64,000 bases of DNA from Gammaproteobacteria bacterium (GCA_018666555.1 JABIZD010000074.1:1-64000), one strand, 5' to 3'; positions 45,908 to 56,319 are shown, counted from the first letter of the stretch. Notes: generated by a model from the sequence alone, not told the origin. Numbers and translations: made by a program.

Positions 45908-46951
45908 ATGGCTAAAAATATTCTCGAAGTTACCGACCTCGCCGTTGAATTTGAAACCTTCGGGGGTACCGTTCAGGCCGTCAGGGGGGTCAGCTTCGAA
46001 GTTGAAGTGGGTAAAACACTGGCTATTGTCGGCGAATCAGGTTGCGGGAAATCGGTTACTGTGCAGTCAATAATGGGCATCATTCCCATGCCCCCAGGAA
46101 AGATCACCGGTGGCTCAGCTAAGTTAAAAGGACAAGAAATTCTCGGGCTTCCTGCGGCTGAAGCTAATCGCTACCGGGGCGTAGAAATCGGTATGATATT
46201 TCAGGACCCGATGACATCTTTGAATCCCAGCATGAAAATTGGTCATCAAATTGCTGAGACCTTAATGGTGCATCGAGGCAAAAGTCATGCAGATGCAATG
46301 GTTACAGCATTACAATTGTTAGAAAAAACGCATATCCCAGAGGCTGCTAAAAGAGCGCTCCAGTATCCTTTTGAATTCTCAGGGGGCATGCTGCAAAGAG
46401 CCATGATCGCACAAAGCCTGGCCTGCAACCCCTCTTTACTGATTGCTGATGAACCTACCACAGCTTTGGACGTCACTATCCAAGCCCAGATTCTTGAATT
46501 ATTGACCGAACTGCAGCGAACCGAAGGCATGTCAATTCTCCTGATCACTCACGATCTAGCCGTGGTTGCCAGGATGGCTGACCAAGTCGCTGTAATGTAC
46601 GCAGGACAAATAATCGAGCGCGGTTCCCTGGATGACATTTTCTACCGTAGTGCTCATCCCTACACGCTGGGCTTGAAATCTGCCATGCCATCTAATTCCG
46701 GCGCTGAAGAGAAGAACCTTCAGCCTATTCCCGGCAGTCCTCCTGATCTATTTTCGCCACCTCTGGGTTGCGGATATACGGCCCGATGTCCGCAAGCAAT
46801 GCAGATCTGTGGCAACCAATTACCACAGCTAATACAAGACCCACAGGATCCCAGGCACCTATCTCGATGCTGGCTACAACACAAGGATGCACCCAATATT
46901 GAAGCGCTGTACCAACCCCTGAAAATAATGGATACAGCCGGTGCTGATTAG
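45908..46951 (+). CDS. oppD: Oligopeptide ABC transporter ATP-binding protein OppD
   Basis: A 347-residue ATPase. Walker A is GESGCGKSV, Q-loop IFQDPMTSLNP, signature FSGGMLQRAMIAQ, Walker [13 protein letters not shown], and switch His in [10 protein letters not shown]. The C-terminal region (about 265-320) carries the oligopeptide HPY segment with the cysteine pattern GCGYTARCPQAMQICG and SRCW, which in some DppD/OppD proteins holds an iron-sulfur cluster. It starts 2 bp after oppC and overlaps the next ATPase by 11 bp. Confidence 0.95.
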   Translation: MAKNILEVTDLAVEFETFGGTVQAVRGVSFEVEVGKTLAIVGESGCGKSVTVQSIMGIIPMPPGKITGGSAKLKGQEILGLPAAEANRYRGVEIGMIFQDPMTSLNPSMKIGHQIAETLMVHRGKSHADAMVTALQLLEKTHIPEAAKRALQYPFEFSGGMLQRAMIAQSLACNPSLLIADEPTTALDVTIQAQILELLTELQRTEGMSILLITHDLAVVARMADQVAVMYAGQIIERGSLDDIFYRSAHPYTLGLKSAMPSNSGAEEKNLQPIPGSPPDLFSPPLGCGYTARCPQAMQICGNQLPQLIQDPQDPRHLSRCWLQHKDAPNIEALYQPLKIMDTAGAD

Positions 46952-47894
46952 AGCTCACAACCTCAAAAAGCATTTCTCAATAGGCAAGGGCGATATCTTA
47001 CATGCGGTGGATGGTGTGTCATTGGAAATTGCTGAAAATGAAATTCTTGGGCTGGTTGGTGAGAGTGGATCTGGCAAGTCAACATTCGGCAAAGCCCTCA
47101 TTGGCCTACATCAAAGAACCAGCGGTGAGGCCTACTTTAACAATACCCTATTACCTGAACGCTTTTCGGCAAGTGATCATCTGCACTACTCAAAGCTAAT
47201 GCAGATGATCTTTCAAGATCCCTACTCCTCACTGAACCCGCGCATGACCATCCTTGACATCATTGGTGAGGGCCTGGCCATCCAGGGCAATCTGAGTAAA
47301 GCCGATATCAAGGAACAAGTCAGTTACTGGTTGCGTCGGGTGGGTCTGCACAGCGATCACATGTCCCGCTATCCTCACGAATTTTCCGGTGGTCAGCGGC
47401 AACGCATAGGCATAGCACGAGCAATGATAATTGGACCCAAGTTCGTGGTCTGCGACGAACCGATTTCCGCACTGGACGTATCGGTGCAAGCCCAGGTCGT
47501 TAATCTTCTTGAGGAATTGAAGCAAACCCTGGGGTTAACGCTGCTTTTTATTGCCCACGACTTATCCATGGTCCGATATGTCTCCGATCGCATGGTGGTA
47601 ATGTACCTGGGTACCATAGTCGAGTCAGGGCCTTCTAATGAGGTTTTCTACCAGCCAAAGCATCCCTACACTCGACTGCTGATTGAATCAAACCCGGAAC
47701 CCGACCCCAATATTGAGCGTCAGCGAACCCATACCCCTATCCGAGGCGAGGTAACATCACCGCTCAACATCGGGCCAGGCTGTCGTTTTGCTGATCGTTG
47801 CCCGCAAGCCATGGAAGAATGCAAGACCGTCACCCCAGAGGTAACCCAGGTAGCTGACGACCATAGCGTAAGCTGCCATCTCTACCCGGGTTAG
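46941..47894 (+). CDS. oppF: Oligopeptide ABC transporter ATP-binding protein OppF
   Basis: A 317-residue ATPase that begins with GTG at 46941, inside the end of oppD. Walker A is [12 protein letters not shown]-loop IFQDPYSSLNP, signature FSGGQRQRIGIARAM, Walker B VVCDEPISALD and switch His FIAHDLSMV. The C-terminal segment GCRFADRCPQAMEECK is again of the Cys-bearing HPY type. It closes the second importer operon. The convergent NUDIX gene ends 8 bp after its stop. Confidence 0.94.
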   Translation: MLIRAHNLKKHFSIGKGDILHAVDGVSLEIAENEILGLVGESGSGKSTFGKALIGLHQRTSGEAYFNNTLLPERFSASDHLHYSKLMQMIFQDPYSSLNPRMTILDIIGEGLAIQGNLSKADIKEQVSYWLRRVGLHSDHMSRYPHEFSGGQRQRIGIARAMIIGPKFVVCDEPISALDVSVQAQVVNLLEELKQTLGLTLLFIAHDLSMVRYVSDRMVVMYLGTIVESGPSNEVFYQPKHPYTRLLIESNPEPDPNIERQRTHTPIRGEVTSPLNIGPGCRFADRCPQAMEECKTVTPEVTQVADDHSVSCHLYPG

Positions 47895-47901
47895 ACAGGC
47901 T

Positions 47902-48435
47902 TCAAGCTGTTTTCTGGACCATCCTTAGTACAGAATCTTCCGATGAGTAATCTAAAACCCTGACCAACGGTACCCAGGCCAAATCATGCGACTCGTCACT
48001 GATGACATAATGTTCATCGCAACCACATTCGAGCAGAAACCTGACGTCGTAATGAAAGTGTTCTGGCTCAGCTTTGCGCGCAGGAATCGAGTGAATATCA
48101 ATATCAAATATTTCTGAGCTAACCAATTTCAAACTAGTCAATCCAGACTCTTCAAAAGCTTCTCTTAAAGCCACACCGGCAACATCACCATCACCATCAC
48201 AGTGTCCACCCGGCTGAAGCCACCGATTCAGCTTCTTATGATTCGTCAACAAACAACGTTCATGACGACCATCAATGATCCAGGCTGAGCCAGTGACGTG
48301 ACCCACTAGAGAAGACCTTTCAAAGCAGTGCGGGTTAGCGCTGACAAAATCAGAAAAATGCTCAACCTGAGTCCGTTCAGCCGGATAACGTAACGCATAT
48401 TCATCCAGTGCGGTGAGTAACAACTGTCGATACAA
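47902..48435 (-). CDS. NUDIX hydrolase
   Basis: A 177-residue NUDIX protein that hydrolyses nucleoside diphosphates linked to another group. The box reads GGHCDGDGDVAGVALREAFE and continues ESGL, giving the metal-binding REAFEESGL core. The first acidic position of the box, normally Glu, is Gly, as occurs in the GGHxDGD subgroup. The protein lies 2 bp from the CobT-like gene, both on the minus strand, so it probably belongs to the cobS-cobT transcript. Its substrate is not visible. Confidence 0.85.
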   Translation of the reverse strand: MYRQLLLTALDEYALRYPAERTQVEHFSDFVSANPHCFERSSLVGHVTGSAWIIDGRHERCLLTNHKKLNRWLQPGGHCDGDGDVAGVALREAFEESGLTSLKLVSSEIFDIDIHSIPARKAEPEHFHYDVRFLLECGCDEHYVISDESHDLAWVPLVRVLDYSSEDSVLRMVQKTA

Positions 48436-48437
48436 TG

Positions 48438-50267
48438 TCAGCGGCCTACGGGTTTCTGGGCTGATTTCAGATTGGCCTTTTCATCAAATAAATCAACTAA
48501 CTGATCGGTAATGGCATCACCAAGCTGCTCAGCATCTGTAATCGTCACGGCCCTGCGGTAGTGATGGGTAACATCATGACCAATCCCAATGGCCACCAGT
48601 TCCACATCCGAGAAGTTCTCGATCTGGTCGATGGCGTACTTCAAATGCTGTTCAAGATAATTACTCGCATTAACCAGCAAAGTACTGTTGTCCACTGGCA
48701 GACCATCTGAAATCACCATCATGATACGTCGGTCTTCTGGTCTGCCAACAATTCGGTTGTGGGCCCAAAGTAAAGCCTCACCATCGATATTCTCCTTGAG
48801 CAGTTCTTCTCTCATCATCAGACCAAGGTTACGCCTGGCTCTACGCCAGGGTGTATCAGCGGCCTTATAAATGATGTGACGCAAATCATTGAGCCGTCCC
48901 GGTTGTTGCGGTTTACCTTGCTGAAGCCAAGTTTCGCGTGCTTGTCCGCCACGCCAGGCGCGAGTAGTAAACCCCAGAATCTCTACCTTTACAGTACATC
49001 TTTCAAGGGTTCGCCCAAGAATATCGGCACACATGGCAGCGATTGAAATAGATCGGCCTCGCATCGAACCAGAACTGTCAATGAGCAGGGAAACCACCGT
49101 ATCTCGGAACTTGGTATCCTTTTCCTGTTTAAAGGCAAGTGAGCTAAAAGGATCCATGATAATTCCGGGTAACCTTGACGTATCCAGAGTTCCCTCTTCT
49201 AAATCAAATTCCCAGGTCCGGTTCTGCTGAGCCATCAACTTGCGCTGTAATCGGTTGGCAAGTTTACTGATAATAATCTGTGAATTTTGTAAGTGTTTGT
49301 CCAAAACACCTCGGAGACGATCCAGTTCTTCAGCGTCACAGAGTTCATCGGCGGACACCACTTCATCAAAAGCCGTGGTATAGGGCTTGTAGTCCGTCGT
49401 CTTGGGCCGCAACCAACTCTTATCCGGAAGCATATCAGGAGGAGCGCCGCTCTCGTCATCACTCCCATCTGCCTCGACCATATCCATGGCATCCATATCG
49501 ACAGGAACCTCACCCTCGATGGCGTCCGTTAAATCTCCATCCTGGCCAGATTCCTGATCAACGGTGTCATCACCGCCCTCCGGTTCCATCTCTTCTGTGT
49601 CGCTTTCGGCGTTATCCGCGTCTTCGCTATTACCGTCCTCTCCCCAATCATCTGTTAACCCCAGGTCTTTTATCAACGCTCTGGTCTTATCCACAAAAGC
49701 AGCCTGATCTAAAATGAGTTCCGAAAAATCATCCAGGCTATCACCAATACAGGACTCAATGTGCTCGCGCCATGGATCTAGAATAGCTTGCGCACTAGCG
49801 GGCACGGGTTCACCAATGAGTTTTTCGCGCACCAGCAACCCAACCGCTGCGCCTAGTGGGGCATCTTCGGCTATTTCAATTTCTGCATAACCTTGATCTT
49901 TACAGTACTGCTCCAACTGCGCGCTAAGGTTGTCCTGAACACCCCGCATAAGGTGAGACCCAATGGCAGCAACTCGCGATTCTTCTACCCAGTCAAAAAC
50001 ATCCTGGGCTATACCTGAAGCCGGCCTATTCTGAATATGCAGGGTTTCATCGTGGAAACGGCTTCGCAAAGCAAAGCGATCTGCGGTACCTCTAAGAGAA
50101 GCAAGTGCTTCTTCACTGATGGCAGTTTCAGGCAAGGGAATGCGGGCTTTATTGCCCTGAAGATAGGCCTTACCCCGGCCAAAACTGACGCTGAGTTCCT
50201 CATCACCAGAGATCGCTCTCATGGTAGAGGTTATTGCCTGCTTAAAGACTTCGGTCGAATCGTCCAT
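48438..50267 (-). CDS. cobT: CobT-like protein with VWA domain
   Basis: A 609-residue protein of the cobaltochelatase CobT family. The N-terminal half ends in a long acidic stretch (about 215-275, rich in Glu and Asp), and a C-terminal VWA domain has the MIDAS motif [10 protein letters not shown]. In aerobic cobalamin synthesis CobT works with CobS (AAA+) and CobN to insert cobalt. No cobN or other cobalamin gene is in the window, so a role in another metal insertion or protein remodelling is equally likely. It follows the CobS-like gene by 19 bp on the same strand. Confidence 0.88.
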   Translation of the reverse strand: MDDSTEVFKQAITSTMRAISGDEELSVSFGRGKAYLQGNKARIPLPETAISEEALASLRGTADRFALRSRFHDETLHIQNRPASGIAQDVFDWVEESRVAAIGSHLMRGVQDNLSAQLEQYCKDQGYAEIEIAEDAPLGAAVGLLVREKLIGEPVPASAQAILDPWREHIESCIGDSLDDFSELILDQAAFVDKTRALIKDLGLTDDWGEDGNSEDADNAESDTEEMEPEGGDDTVDQESGQDGDLTDAIEGEVPVDMDAMDMVEADGSDDESGAPPDMLPDKSWLRPKTTDYKPYTTAFDEVVSADELCDAEELDRLRGVLDKHLQNSQIIISKLANRLQRKLMAQQNRTWEFDLEEGTLDTSRLPGIIMDPFSSLAFKQEKDTKFRDTVVSLLIDSSGSMRGRSISIAAMCADILGRTLERCTVKVEILGFTTRAWRGGQARETWLQQGKPQQPGRLNDLRHIIYKAADTPWRRARRNLGLMMREELLKENIDGEALLWAHNRIVGRPEDRRIMMVISDGLPVDNSTLLVNASNYLEQHLKYAIDQIENFSDVELVAIGIGHDVTHHYRRAVTITDAEQLGDAITDQLVDLFDEKANLKSAQKPVGR

Positions 50268-50286
50268 TCAGTCATTCTCTGGCATT

Positions 50287-51267
50287 TTAAGCCAGGACAA
50301 TCGTGGCACTGGACTCAGGAAGCTCTTCTCCAAGACAGCGCTGGTAATATTCAGCAACGATAGATCGTTCAGTTTCGTCACACTTGTTCAAAAAAGTCAG
50401 CCTGAAAGAGAAACCCAGATCACCAAACAAATCTGCATTCTCAGCCCACATAATGACAGTCCTAGGTGACATGACGATGGAAATATCTCCATTAATAAAG
50501 CCTTGCCGGGTAAGAGCAGCCACCGAGACCATATTAGATAATGTTTTCTTATCCAAATTATGTTGTTTAGCCGCGACGATCTCTACTTCCTTATCATGCT
50601 GCAGATAATTCAATGTGGTCACAATATTCCAGCGATCCATCTGTCCCTGGTTTATCTGCTGGGTCCCATGGTACAAACCACTGGAATCTCCTAGTCCTAT
50701 GGTATTAGTCGTCGCGAACAACCTAAAACCAGAATGCGGGCTAATGACTCTGCTTTGATCCAGCAAAGTCAGCTTGCCTTCTACCTCCAGTACCCGTTGA
50801 ATGACGAACATCACATCCGGACGACCGGCATCATATTCATCAAAGACTATTGCACAAGCGCGTTGTAACGCCCAGGGTAACAAACCCTCTTTAAACTCAG
50901 TTATCTGTTTGCCATCTTGCAGTACAATTGCGTCTTTTCCGACCAGGTCCATTCGGCTGACATGGGAGTCCAGGTTAATTCGTATGCAGGGCCAATTAAG
51001 ACGCGCAGCAACTTGTTCGATATGGGTAGACTTACCGGTTCCATGATAACCCTGGATCATACAGCGTCTGTTATGCGCAAAGCTTGCCAGGATGGCTATG
51101 GTCGTTTCATGGTTAAAAAGATAATTTTTATCCACTAACGGCACGTGTTCTGACGGATTCGTAAATGCCGGTACCAGCATATCTGTATCGAGTCCAAATA
51201 CATCCCGTACCTTAACTTCTGTGTCGGGGATTCCATCGCCCGCCAATGCTCCAAGTTGCTCACCCAT
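50287..51267 (-). CDS. cobS: CobS-like AAA+ ATPase
   Basis: A 326-residue AAA+ ATPase of the cobaltochelatase CobS family (usual length about 330). Walker A is GYHGTGKST at about 73-81, Walker B is [10 protein letters not shown], and sensor 1 is [11 protein letters not shown]. The start at 51267 ([10 protein letters not shown]) has AAGG upstream; an in-frame ATG at 51297 would add ten residues. Together with the VWA partner it makes a MoxR-like or CobS/CobT machine. The NUDIX gene lies at the end of the same transcript. Confidence 0.9.
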   Translation of the reverse strand: MGEQLGALAGDGIPDTEVKVRDVFGLDTDMLVPAFTNPSEHVPLVDKNYLFNHETTIAILASFAHNRRCMIQGYHGTGKSTHIEQVAARLNWPCIRINLDSHVSRMDLVGKDAIVLQDGKQITEFKEGLLPWALQRACAIVFDEYDAGRPDVMFVIQRVLEVEGKLTLLDQSRVISPHSGFRLFATTNTIGLGDSSGLYHGTQQINQGQMDRWNIVTTLNYLQHDKEVEIVAAKQHNLDKKTLSNMVSVAALTRQGFINGDISIVMSPRTVIMWAENADLFGDLGFSFRLTFLNKCDETERSIVAEYYQRCLGEELPESSATIVLA

Positions 51268-51297
51268 ACTCTCATTACCTTTTAGTCTTTTGCACAC

Positions 51298-51623
51298 GCT
51301 TTAATCTCTGCTATTGGCGATCGATCAAACGTGCTGTTTCTGCACCAGATTTATACCCTGACGTACGCACTGAATTTTATACCTGAACACCGCTGCTTCC
51401 AGCTCTCCACCGGGTTCGCGAGTCCCTGTAGAGCTGCGCTATACTTGCATTTGATAAAACTTTCGACTCACCAAAAAACCTACCACCAGAGTTGCTTTAT
51501 AGTCGCAATGCACCGCCCCGCTAAGAATAGCGATTTGTTAAACAAATTGCCATGTCCGGAACTAGGCCCTAGCGTAAAAAACGCTATACTAATTGCATAC
51601 CTTCATCTCAGGAATGAATATTA
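51298..51623. other. Intergenic region with no supported gene
   Basis: An open frame of 97 codons (51331-51624) covers this stretch, but it has no ribosome binding site and an unnatural composition, so I treat it as chance. TATACT at 51585-51590 could be a -10 for the next gene, without a clear -35. Confidence 0.45.
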
Positions 51624-52172
51624 ATGGCTAGAATTTATGGGGTCCGCCACGGTAGAGCAGCGGCCGGATTTTCCCAGGGCCCCGATCCAGGCCTTGACAC
51701 CCTCGGCCACCAACAGGCTATTGGTGCAGCCGGGAAACTAATCGCTAAACTGCCTTTGGTTATTATCTCCAGCCCGCTTAAGAGGGCACTGGAGACAGCC
51801 CAGCCTCTGGTCGATATGAGCCACATTGATGTGATCATTGAACCGCGTGTTGCTGAAGTTCCCTCGACCGGACTCAACCTGTCTGAGCGAGGACCCCGGT
51901 TACAGCAGGTAATGCGGGGGAACTGATCGACACAATCAAAGGAACTACAAAATTAGCAGTCTGATATGTGCGACTGCCTGCTCCAACTTCGCTCTGATAC
52001 AGCGATCTTTTCTCACTTCATTGCAATCAATGCATTAACCGTTGTGGCGCAGGAAACCGATCAAGTATCTGTCTGCCAGCCTGATAACGGCAGTATCACG
52101 GTTTTTGATAACAGCAACGGTAGGTTGGTCCTGATTGCTGCCGGTTCGATGGCTGAAACTAAAGTAAACTAG
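51624..52172 (+). pseudogene. Histidine phosphatase gene with two nonsense codons
   Basis: One 183-codon frame reads as a histidine phosphatase. The catalytic RHG is at residues 8-10 (IYGVRHGRA), with VIISSPLKRALETAQPL and the second His in AIFSHFIAINAL. The frame is broken by TGA at 51924-51926 (after MRGN) and TAG at 51954-51956 (after LQN). In homologues both places commonly carry tryptophan, so each stop is one base change from TGG. The frame is otherwise unshifted from start to end. A ribosome binding site AGGA precedes the ATG. The 3' end overlaps holA by 14 bp on the opposite strand. Confidence 0.75.
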
Positions 52173-53205
52173 CACCCGGCTTACTGGCATCAGGTAATGA
52201 CAGGGCGACACCGGCAAGATGTAATATGGCGCTGGTTAACTCATCCCACGGGTCTCCAGCCTGAACGCCCTTGACTATCGCATCTATCCTGTTAACCCTT
52301 GACTGCAACTGTAGAAGCGCCGGTAAACCATGTCGTTTCAAAGTAGCTGCAATGAGCGGCTGACGTTTCTGCCAGACTCTGGCCTGTTGCATGGCTGCAT
52401 CCACTGAACTGGATTGCATGGCCTCCGACATACCAATCAGGTTTCGAACTTCCCTGGCCAACATAGTGCTCAAGTAGAGTACTTCTGTACCTTCAATGCG
52501 CATGCTGTCGGTAATTTTCAGGCAACGGCTGGCTTTACCCATGAGGGCTGCGTCTAACAACTGGAACACGTCAAATCGAGCACTGTCTGCGACCCCTTCC
52601 TCGACGATTGCAGCTTCTATTGCTGAGCCTGGGGAAATCAATTTGATTCGATCAATTTCCTGAGCGGCGGCCAGAAGGTTACCTTCAACTCTCGCCGCCA
52701 TCGACATGACGGCTTCTCGCGTAGCCTTAAGACCGACTTTCTTGAACCTGGCATCAATCCATCGCGGTAAATCTTTACCTGCCACCGGCCAAATCTGAAT
52801 AAATACGCCGGCTTTTTCGAGCACTTTAAACCACTGAGCGTTTTGGGTTCCCTTATCGAGACGAGGCAGGCTCACTAGCAGCAAATTTGAAGAAGACGGC
52901 ATTGCAGCGTATTCCTTTAGGCTACTAGCACCTTCATTCCCCGGTTTCGCACTCGACATCCGCAATTCCAAAAGCTTCTGATCAGCAAACAAAGAAAGGC
53001 TACTGGCACTATAGATAAACTCTTTCCAGTCAAAGCCAGCCTCGACATGGAAGACCTCTCTTTCGGCATAATTAGCCTTTCGGGCTGCGGCTCGAATGCT
53101 ATCGCAACATTCCTGCACTAGCAGTGGTTCATCACCACTGACAATATAAATAGGCGCCAACCCGGCCGAAAGCGCCTGGCTCAATTTTTCAGGATAAACT
53201 TTCAA
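52159..53205 (-). CDS. holA: DNA polymerase III subunit delta
   Basis: A 348-residue clamp-loader subunit, usual length about 340. The N terminus MKVYPEKLSQALSAGLAPIY and IVSGDEPLLVQECCDSIR are as in HolA, and the three-domain clamp-loader architecture fits (AAA-like domain to about 140, lid, then helical collar). It opens the sliding beta clamp during loading. It lies downstream of lptE with a 62-bp gap, in the order that is standard in gammaproteobacteria. Confidence 0.95.
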   Translation of the reverse strand: MKVYPEKLSQALSAGLAPIYIVSGDEPLLVQECCDSIRAAARKANYAEREVFHVEAGFDWKEFIYSASSLSLFADQKLLELRMSSAKPGNEGASSLKEYAAMPSSSNLLLVSLPRLDKGTQNAQWFKVLEKAGVFIQIWPVAGKDLPRWIDARFKKVGLKATREAVMSMAARVEGNLLAAAQEIDRIKLISPGSAIEAAIVEEGVADSARFDVFQLLDAALMGKASRCLKITDSMRIEGTEVLYLSTMLAREVRNLIGMSEAMQSSSVDAAMQQARVWQKRQPLIAATLKRHGLPALLQLQSRVNRIDAIVKGVQAGDPWDELTSAILHLAGVALSLPDASKPGASLL

Positions 53206-53267
53206 TTCGCCTGCTTCATTGTTACGCCTGCTTTACTGGGGTTTCCCATCAGACCCCTACCCCTCAA

Positions 53268-53762
53268 TTATTTGGATCCGGAAGCCGAAAAACGGACTCT
53301 TTCAGTCAGTCTCTGGGCCACCTCCATCCTTGTTTCTGCAAGAATTACCGCTTCTTCGCGACGACTCGCCAGCAAATTCGATCTATCCGACTCAAAGTGT
53401 GCTGACGCCCTGACCGAACTGACCACCAAAGCCTCACCTGTGGCCATGTTTTCCAGACGAAAATGAAGCTCCACTACCAGTTCATAATCGCTACTATTCA
53501 GCGTCAGGGAGTTAGCAATAGGCCATTTATGTATTTGTTCACTGCTGACAACCAGTGCAAGGCGAGCTTCTGCCGGCGCAACTAGTTCTACGCCGGCAGT
53601 TGTTAGCGCTTCTATAATCACTGTTCTGGTCACAGCAGTAACCGCCCCTGCCTGCAGATGTACGGGCAAGTCAACGGCGGGACCCGGACTATTACCTCGC
53701 AACTGAAAACCACACGCAGATACCATCAAACAAAGCATCATAGTGGCTAAGCGCAGCGCCAT
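53268..53762 (-). CDS. lptE: LPS-assembly lipoprotein LptE
   Basis: A 164-residue outer membrane lipoprotein that plugs LptD in the LPS exporter. Its N terminus is a lipoprotein signal peptide ending in the lipobox VSAC (Cys17), followed by GFQLRGNSPGPAVDLPV as in LptE. The remaining mixed alpha/beta fold matches the family, whose E. coli member has 193 residues. It starts just after leuS and precedes holA, the conserved arrangement. Confidence 0.93.
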   Translation of the reverse strand: MALRLATMMLCLMVSACGFQLRGNSPGPAVDLPVHLQAGAVTAVTRTVIIEALTTAGVELVAPAEARLALVVSSEQIHKWPIANSLTLNSSDYELVVELHFRLENMATGEALVVSSVRASAHFESDRSNLLASRREEAVILAETRMEVAQRLTERVRFSASGSK

Positions 53763-53786
53763 TTAACTATCCCCTAACCACTAAAA

Positions 53787-56255
53787 TCATTGGCTAACAA
53801 CAAAGTTGATCAGTTTATCTGGCACATGGATCACCTTACGAATGTCTACCCCTTCGAGCAGCTTGGCAATAGTTTCGTGCTGTTCTGCTGCCGACTGAGC
53901 CGAAGCTCCGTCGAGGCCGGCAGGCACAGCCAGCCTGGCTCTTAACTTACCATTGACCTGAACAACCAGCTCAATAGTCGATTTTTCCAATGCACCTTCA
54001 TCTGTTTCAATCCAGTCTGCCGATTCAATCTGCTGCGAAGTCAGCTTTTGCCATAAAACATGGCAGATATGCGGGGTAATCGGTGACATCACCAAAACAG
54101 CAACCCGCAGCGCTTCATGTTTGACCGCAAGCCCCTGATCAGATCTATCAGAAAATTTAATAACGCTATTCATCAAGGTCATGACCGCCGCAATGACGGT
54201 ATTAAAGGCCAGCCTGCGGTCATAGTCGTCTCTAGCTTTAGCCAGGGTCTCATGGGTTAACCGACGTAATTCCCGTTGGCTATCATTTAGCCCCTCGACA
54301 TCAAGTTCAGCAATTTCAGCTATCTGGCAATGTTGTTGAACCGTTAACCAGAAACGGGCCCTGAGCCATCGATGGGCCGCTTCAACCCCGTTTTCCGCCC
54401 ATTCAAAACTTTGTTCTGGTGGCGCAGCAAACATCATTGCCATACGGACTGCATCAGCGCCAAATCGCTCCAGTAAAATTTTCGGGTCTCCAGCATCTCC
54501 AGACGACTTAGACATTTTGCTACCGTCCTTGAGAACCATACCCAGTGCCAGCAGCTTTTCAAAGGGTTCATTGGAATCCAGCATGCCTTCATCACGCATT
54601 ACTTTGTGGAAAAACCGCGCATATAAAAGATGCAGAATGGCATGCTCCTCACCACCAACATAGTGATCCACCTGGCGCCAGTACTTTGCCCTGTCATCGA
54701 CCATGGCAGTTTCGGAATCGCTGGACATAAACCTTGCGTGGTACCAGGAAGACTCCATAAAAGTGTCAAACGTGTCAGTTTCCCGTAATGCTTCAGCACC
54801 ACATTCCGGGCAAGCCACCTGGTACCATTCCGGCATTTTCTTTATAGGTGAACCCACTCCTTCAAAAACAATATCCGTCGGTAACTCAACCGGTAATTGA
54901 TCTTCTGGTACCGGCACAGCACCACACTTGTCACAATGAATAATGGGTATGGGACAACCCCAGTACCGCTGCCTGGAAACTCCCCAGTCACGCAACCTGA
55001 AATTAACCTGTTTTGTTCCGAGACTCTTTTCTTCCAACGCAGTGGCGATAGCAGAAAACGCATCACTAAATTCCAGCCCATCAAACTCCCCTGAGTTAAT
55101 CAGCCGTCCTTTTACCGTGTAGGCTTCTGCCGTCAGGTCTGCCTCTTCACCACTGACCGCTTCTATCACCTGTTGAATTGGCAAATCATACTGTTTGGCA
55201 AACTCCCAGTCGCGCTGGTCATGGCCAGGGACTGACATTACCGCTCCTGAACCGTACTCCATTAACACAAAGTTCCCAACCCAAATGGGAATCGCTTCTC
55301 CGGTGAGCGGGTGCCTGGCGAACGAACCCGTATTCATGCCTTTCTTTTCCAGCTTGGCCATATCGGCTTCGGCTACTTTAACTCGATTACACTCTTCCAG
55401 AAAAGCCTGCAGGTCGGGTTGCTTCAAGGCAGCTTCCCGGGCAAGGGAATGTTGCGCTGCAACGGCCAGATAAGTCACTCCGAGCAAAGTATCCGGCCGA
55501 GTAGTATAGACTGATAGCGAATCACCGCCATCAAGAGGGAAACTTATTTCAACCCCTTCAGATCGACCTAACCAGTTTCTCTGCATGGTCTTAATTTTAT
55601 CAGGCCAGCCAGGAAGATGATCCAATTCGGACAATAGTTCTTCCGCATAGTCCGTTATTTTTACGAACCACTGGGAAAGCTCACGTCGCTCGACCACCGC
55701 ACCAGAGCGCCAGCCCTTGCCATCGACCACCTGTTCATTAGCTAGTACGGTCTGGTCCACCGGATCCCAATTTACCCAGGCCGCTTTTTTATAAACCAGG
55801 CCTTTGGCGAACATTTTTGTAAAGAACCACTGCTCCCAGCGATAATATTCAGGGGTACAGGTAGCAAACTCTCGAGACCAGTCATAGGAAAACCCCAGAC
55901 TCTGCATCTGCCGCTTCATCTGAGCGATATTCTGCAAAGTCCATTCGGCTGGGGCCACTTTATGCTTGATGGCCGCATTTTCTGCAGGCAAACCAAAAGC
56001 ATCCCAGCCCATGGGCTGGAGCACGTGCTTGCCATTTAATCGTTGAAACCGACCAATCACATCTCCCAGCGTATAGGTTCTGACATGACCCATGTGTAAC
56101 TGGCCGCTAGGGTATGGAAACATGGACAGGCAATAAAACTTCGGTTTACCCGACTTCTCATCGACAACAAATGCGCCCGTTTCCTGCCAGGTCTTCTGGA
56201 CCTGGCGTTCGAGTTCGCCTTGAGAATATGAGGGTATCTCTTTTTCGTGTTGCAT
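53787..56255 (-). CDS. leuS: Leucyl-tRNA synthetase
   Basis: An 822-residue class I aminoacyl-tRNA synthetase that charges tRNA-Leu. The HIGH-type motif is HMGH at 54-57 and the KMSKS loop is at 580-584. An editing domain with TTRPDTLLGVTYLAVAAQH is present between them, and a zinc-type cysteine cluster appears at CDKCGA (441-446) and CPECGA (482-487). It follows lnt on the minus strand with a 64-bp gap that may hold a promoter. Confidence 0.97.
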   Translation of the reverse strand: MQHEKEIPSYSQGELERQVQKTWQETGAFVVDEKSGKPKFYCLSMFPYPSGQLHMGHVRTYTLGDVIGRFQRLNGKHVLQPMGWDAFGLPAENAAIKHKVAPAEWTLQNIAQMKRQMQSLGFSYDWSREFATCTPEYYRWEQWFFTKMFAKGLVYKKAAWVNWDPVDQTVLANEQVVDGKGWRSGAVVERRELSQWFVKITDYAEELLSELDHLPGWPDKIKTMQRNWLGRSEGVEISFPLDGGDSLSVYTTRPDTLLGVTYLAVAAQHSLAREAALKQPDLQAFLEECNRVKVAEADMAKLEKKGMNTGSFARHPLTGEAIPIWVGNFVLMEYGSGAVMSVPGHDQRDWEFAKQYDLPIQQVIEAVSGEEADLTAEAYTVKGRLINSGEFDGLEFSDAFSAIATALEEKSLGTKQVNFRLRDWGVSRQRYWGCPIPIIHCDKCGAVPVPEDQLPVELPTDIVFEGVGSPIKKMPEWYQVACPECGAEALRETDTFDTFMESSWYHARFMSSDSETAMVDDRAKYWRQVDHYVGGEEHAILHLLYARFFHKVMRDEGMLDSNEPFEKLLALGMVLKDGSKMSKSSGDAGDPKILLERFGADAVRMAMMFAAPPEQSFEWAENGVEAAHRWLRARFWLTVQQHCQIAEIAELDVEGLNDSQRELRRLTHETLAKARDDYDRRLAFNTVIAAVMTLMNSVIKFSDRSDQGLAVKHEALRVAVLVMSPITPHICHVLWQKLTSQQIESADWIETDEGALEKSTIELVVQVNGKLRARLAVPAGLDGASAQSAAEQHETIAKLLEGVDIRKVIHVPDKLINFVVSQ

Positions 56256-56319
56256 GCGGAGCCTGAAGTTTCAGCAAACCAGTATTATACCTGAAGGCTG
56301 TTGACCGGAGCTATCGCTT

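Noticed and set aside
49280-49717. 145-codon plus-strand frame opposite the CobT-like gene
   Set aside because: It is the complement of the acidic coding region of cobT, gives a Pro/His/Arg-rich product and has no start signals.
51331-51624. 97-codon plus-strand frame upstream of the broken phosphatase
   Set aside because: No ribosome binding site, unnatural composition rich in His, Leu and Tyr, and no recognisable family.
51924-51956. Frameshift in the histidine phosphatase gene
   Set aside because: Both halves are in the same frame, so nonsense changes explain the break and no indel is needed.
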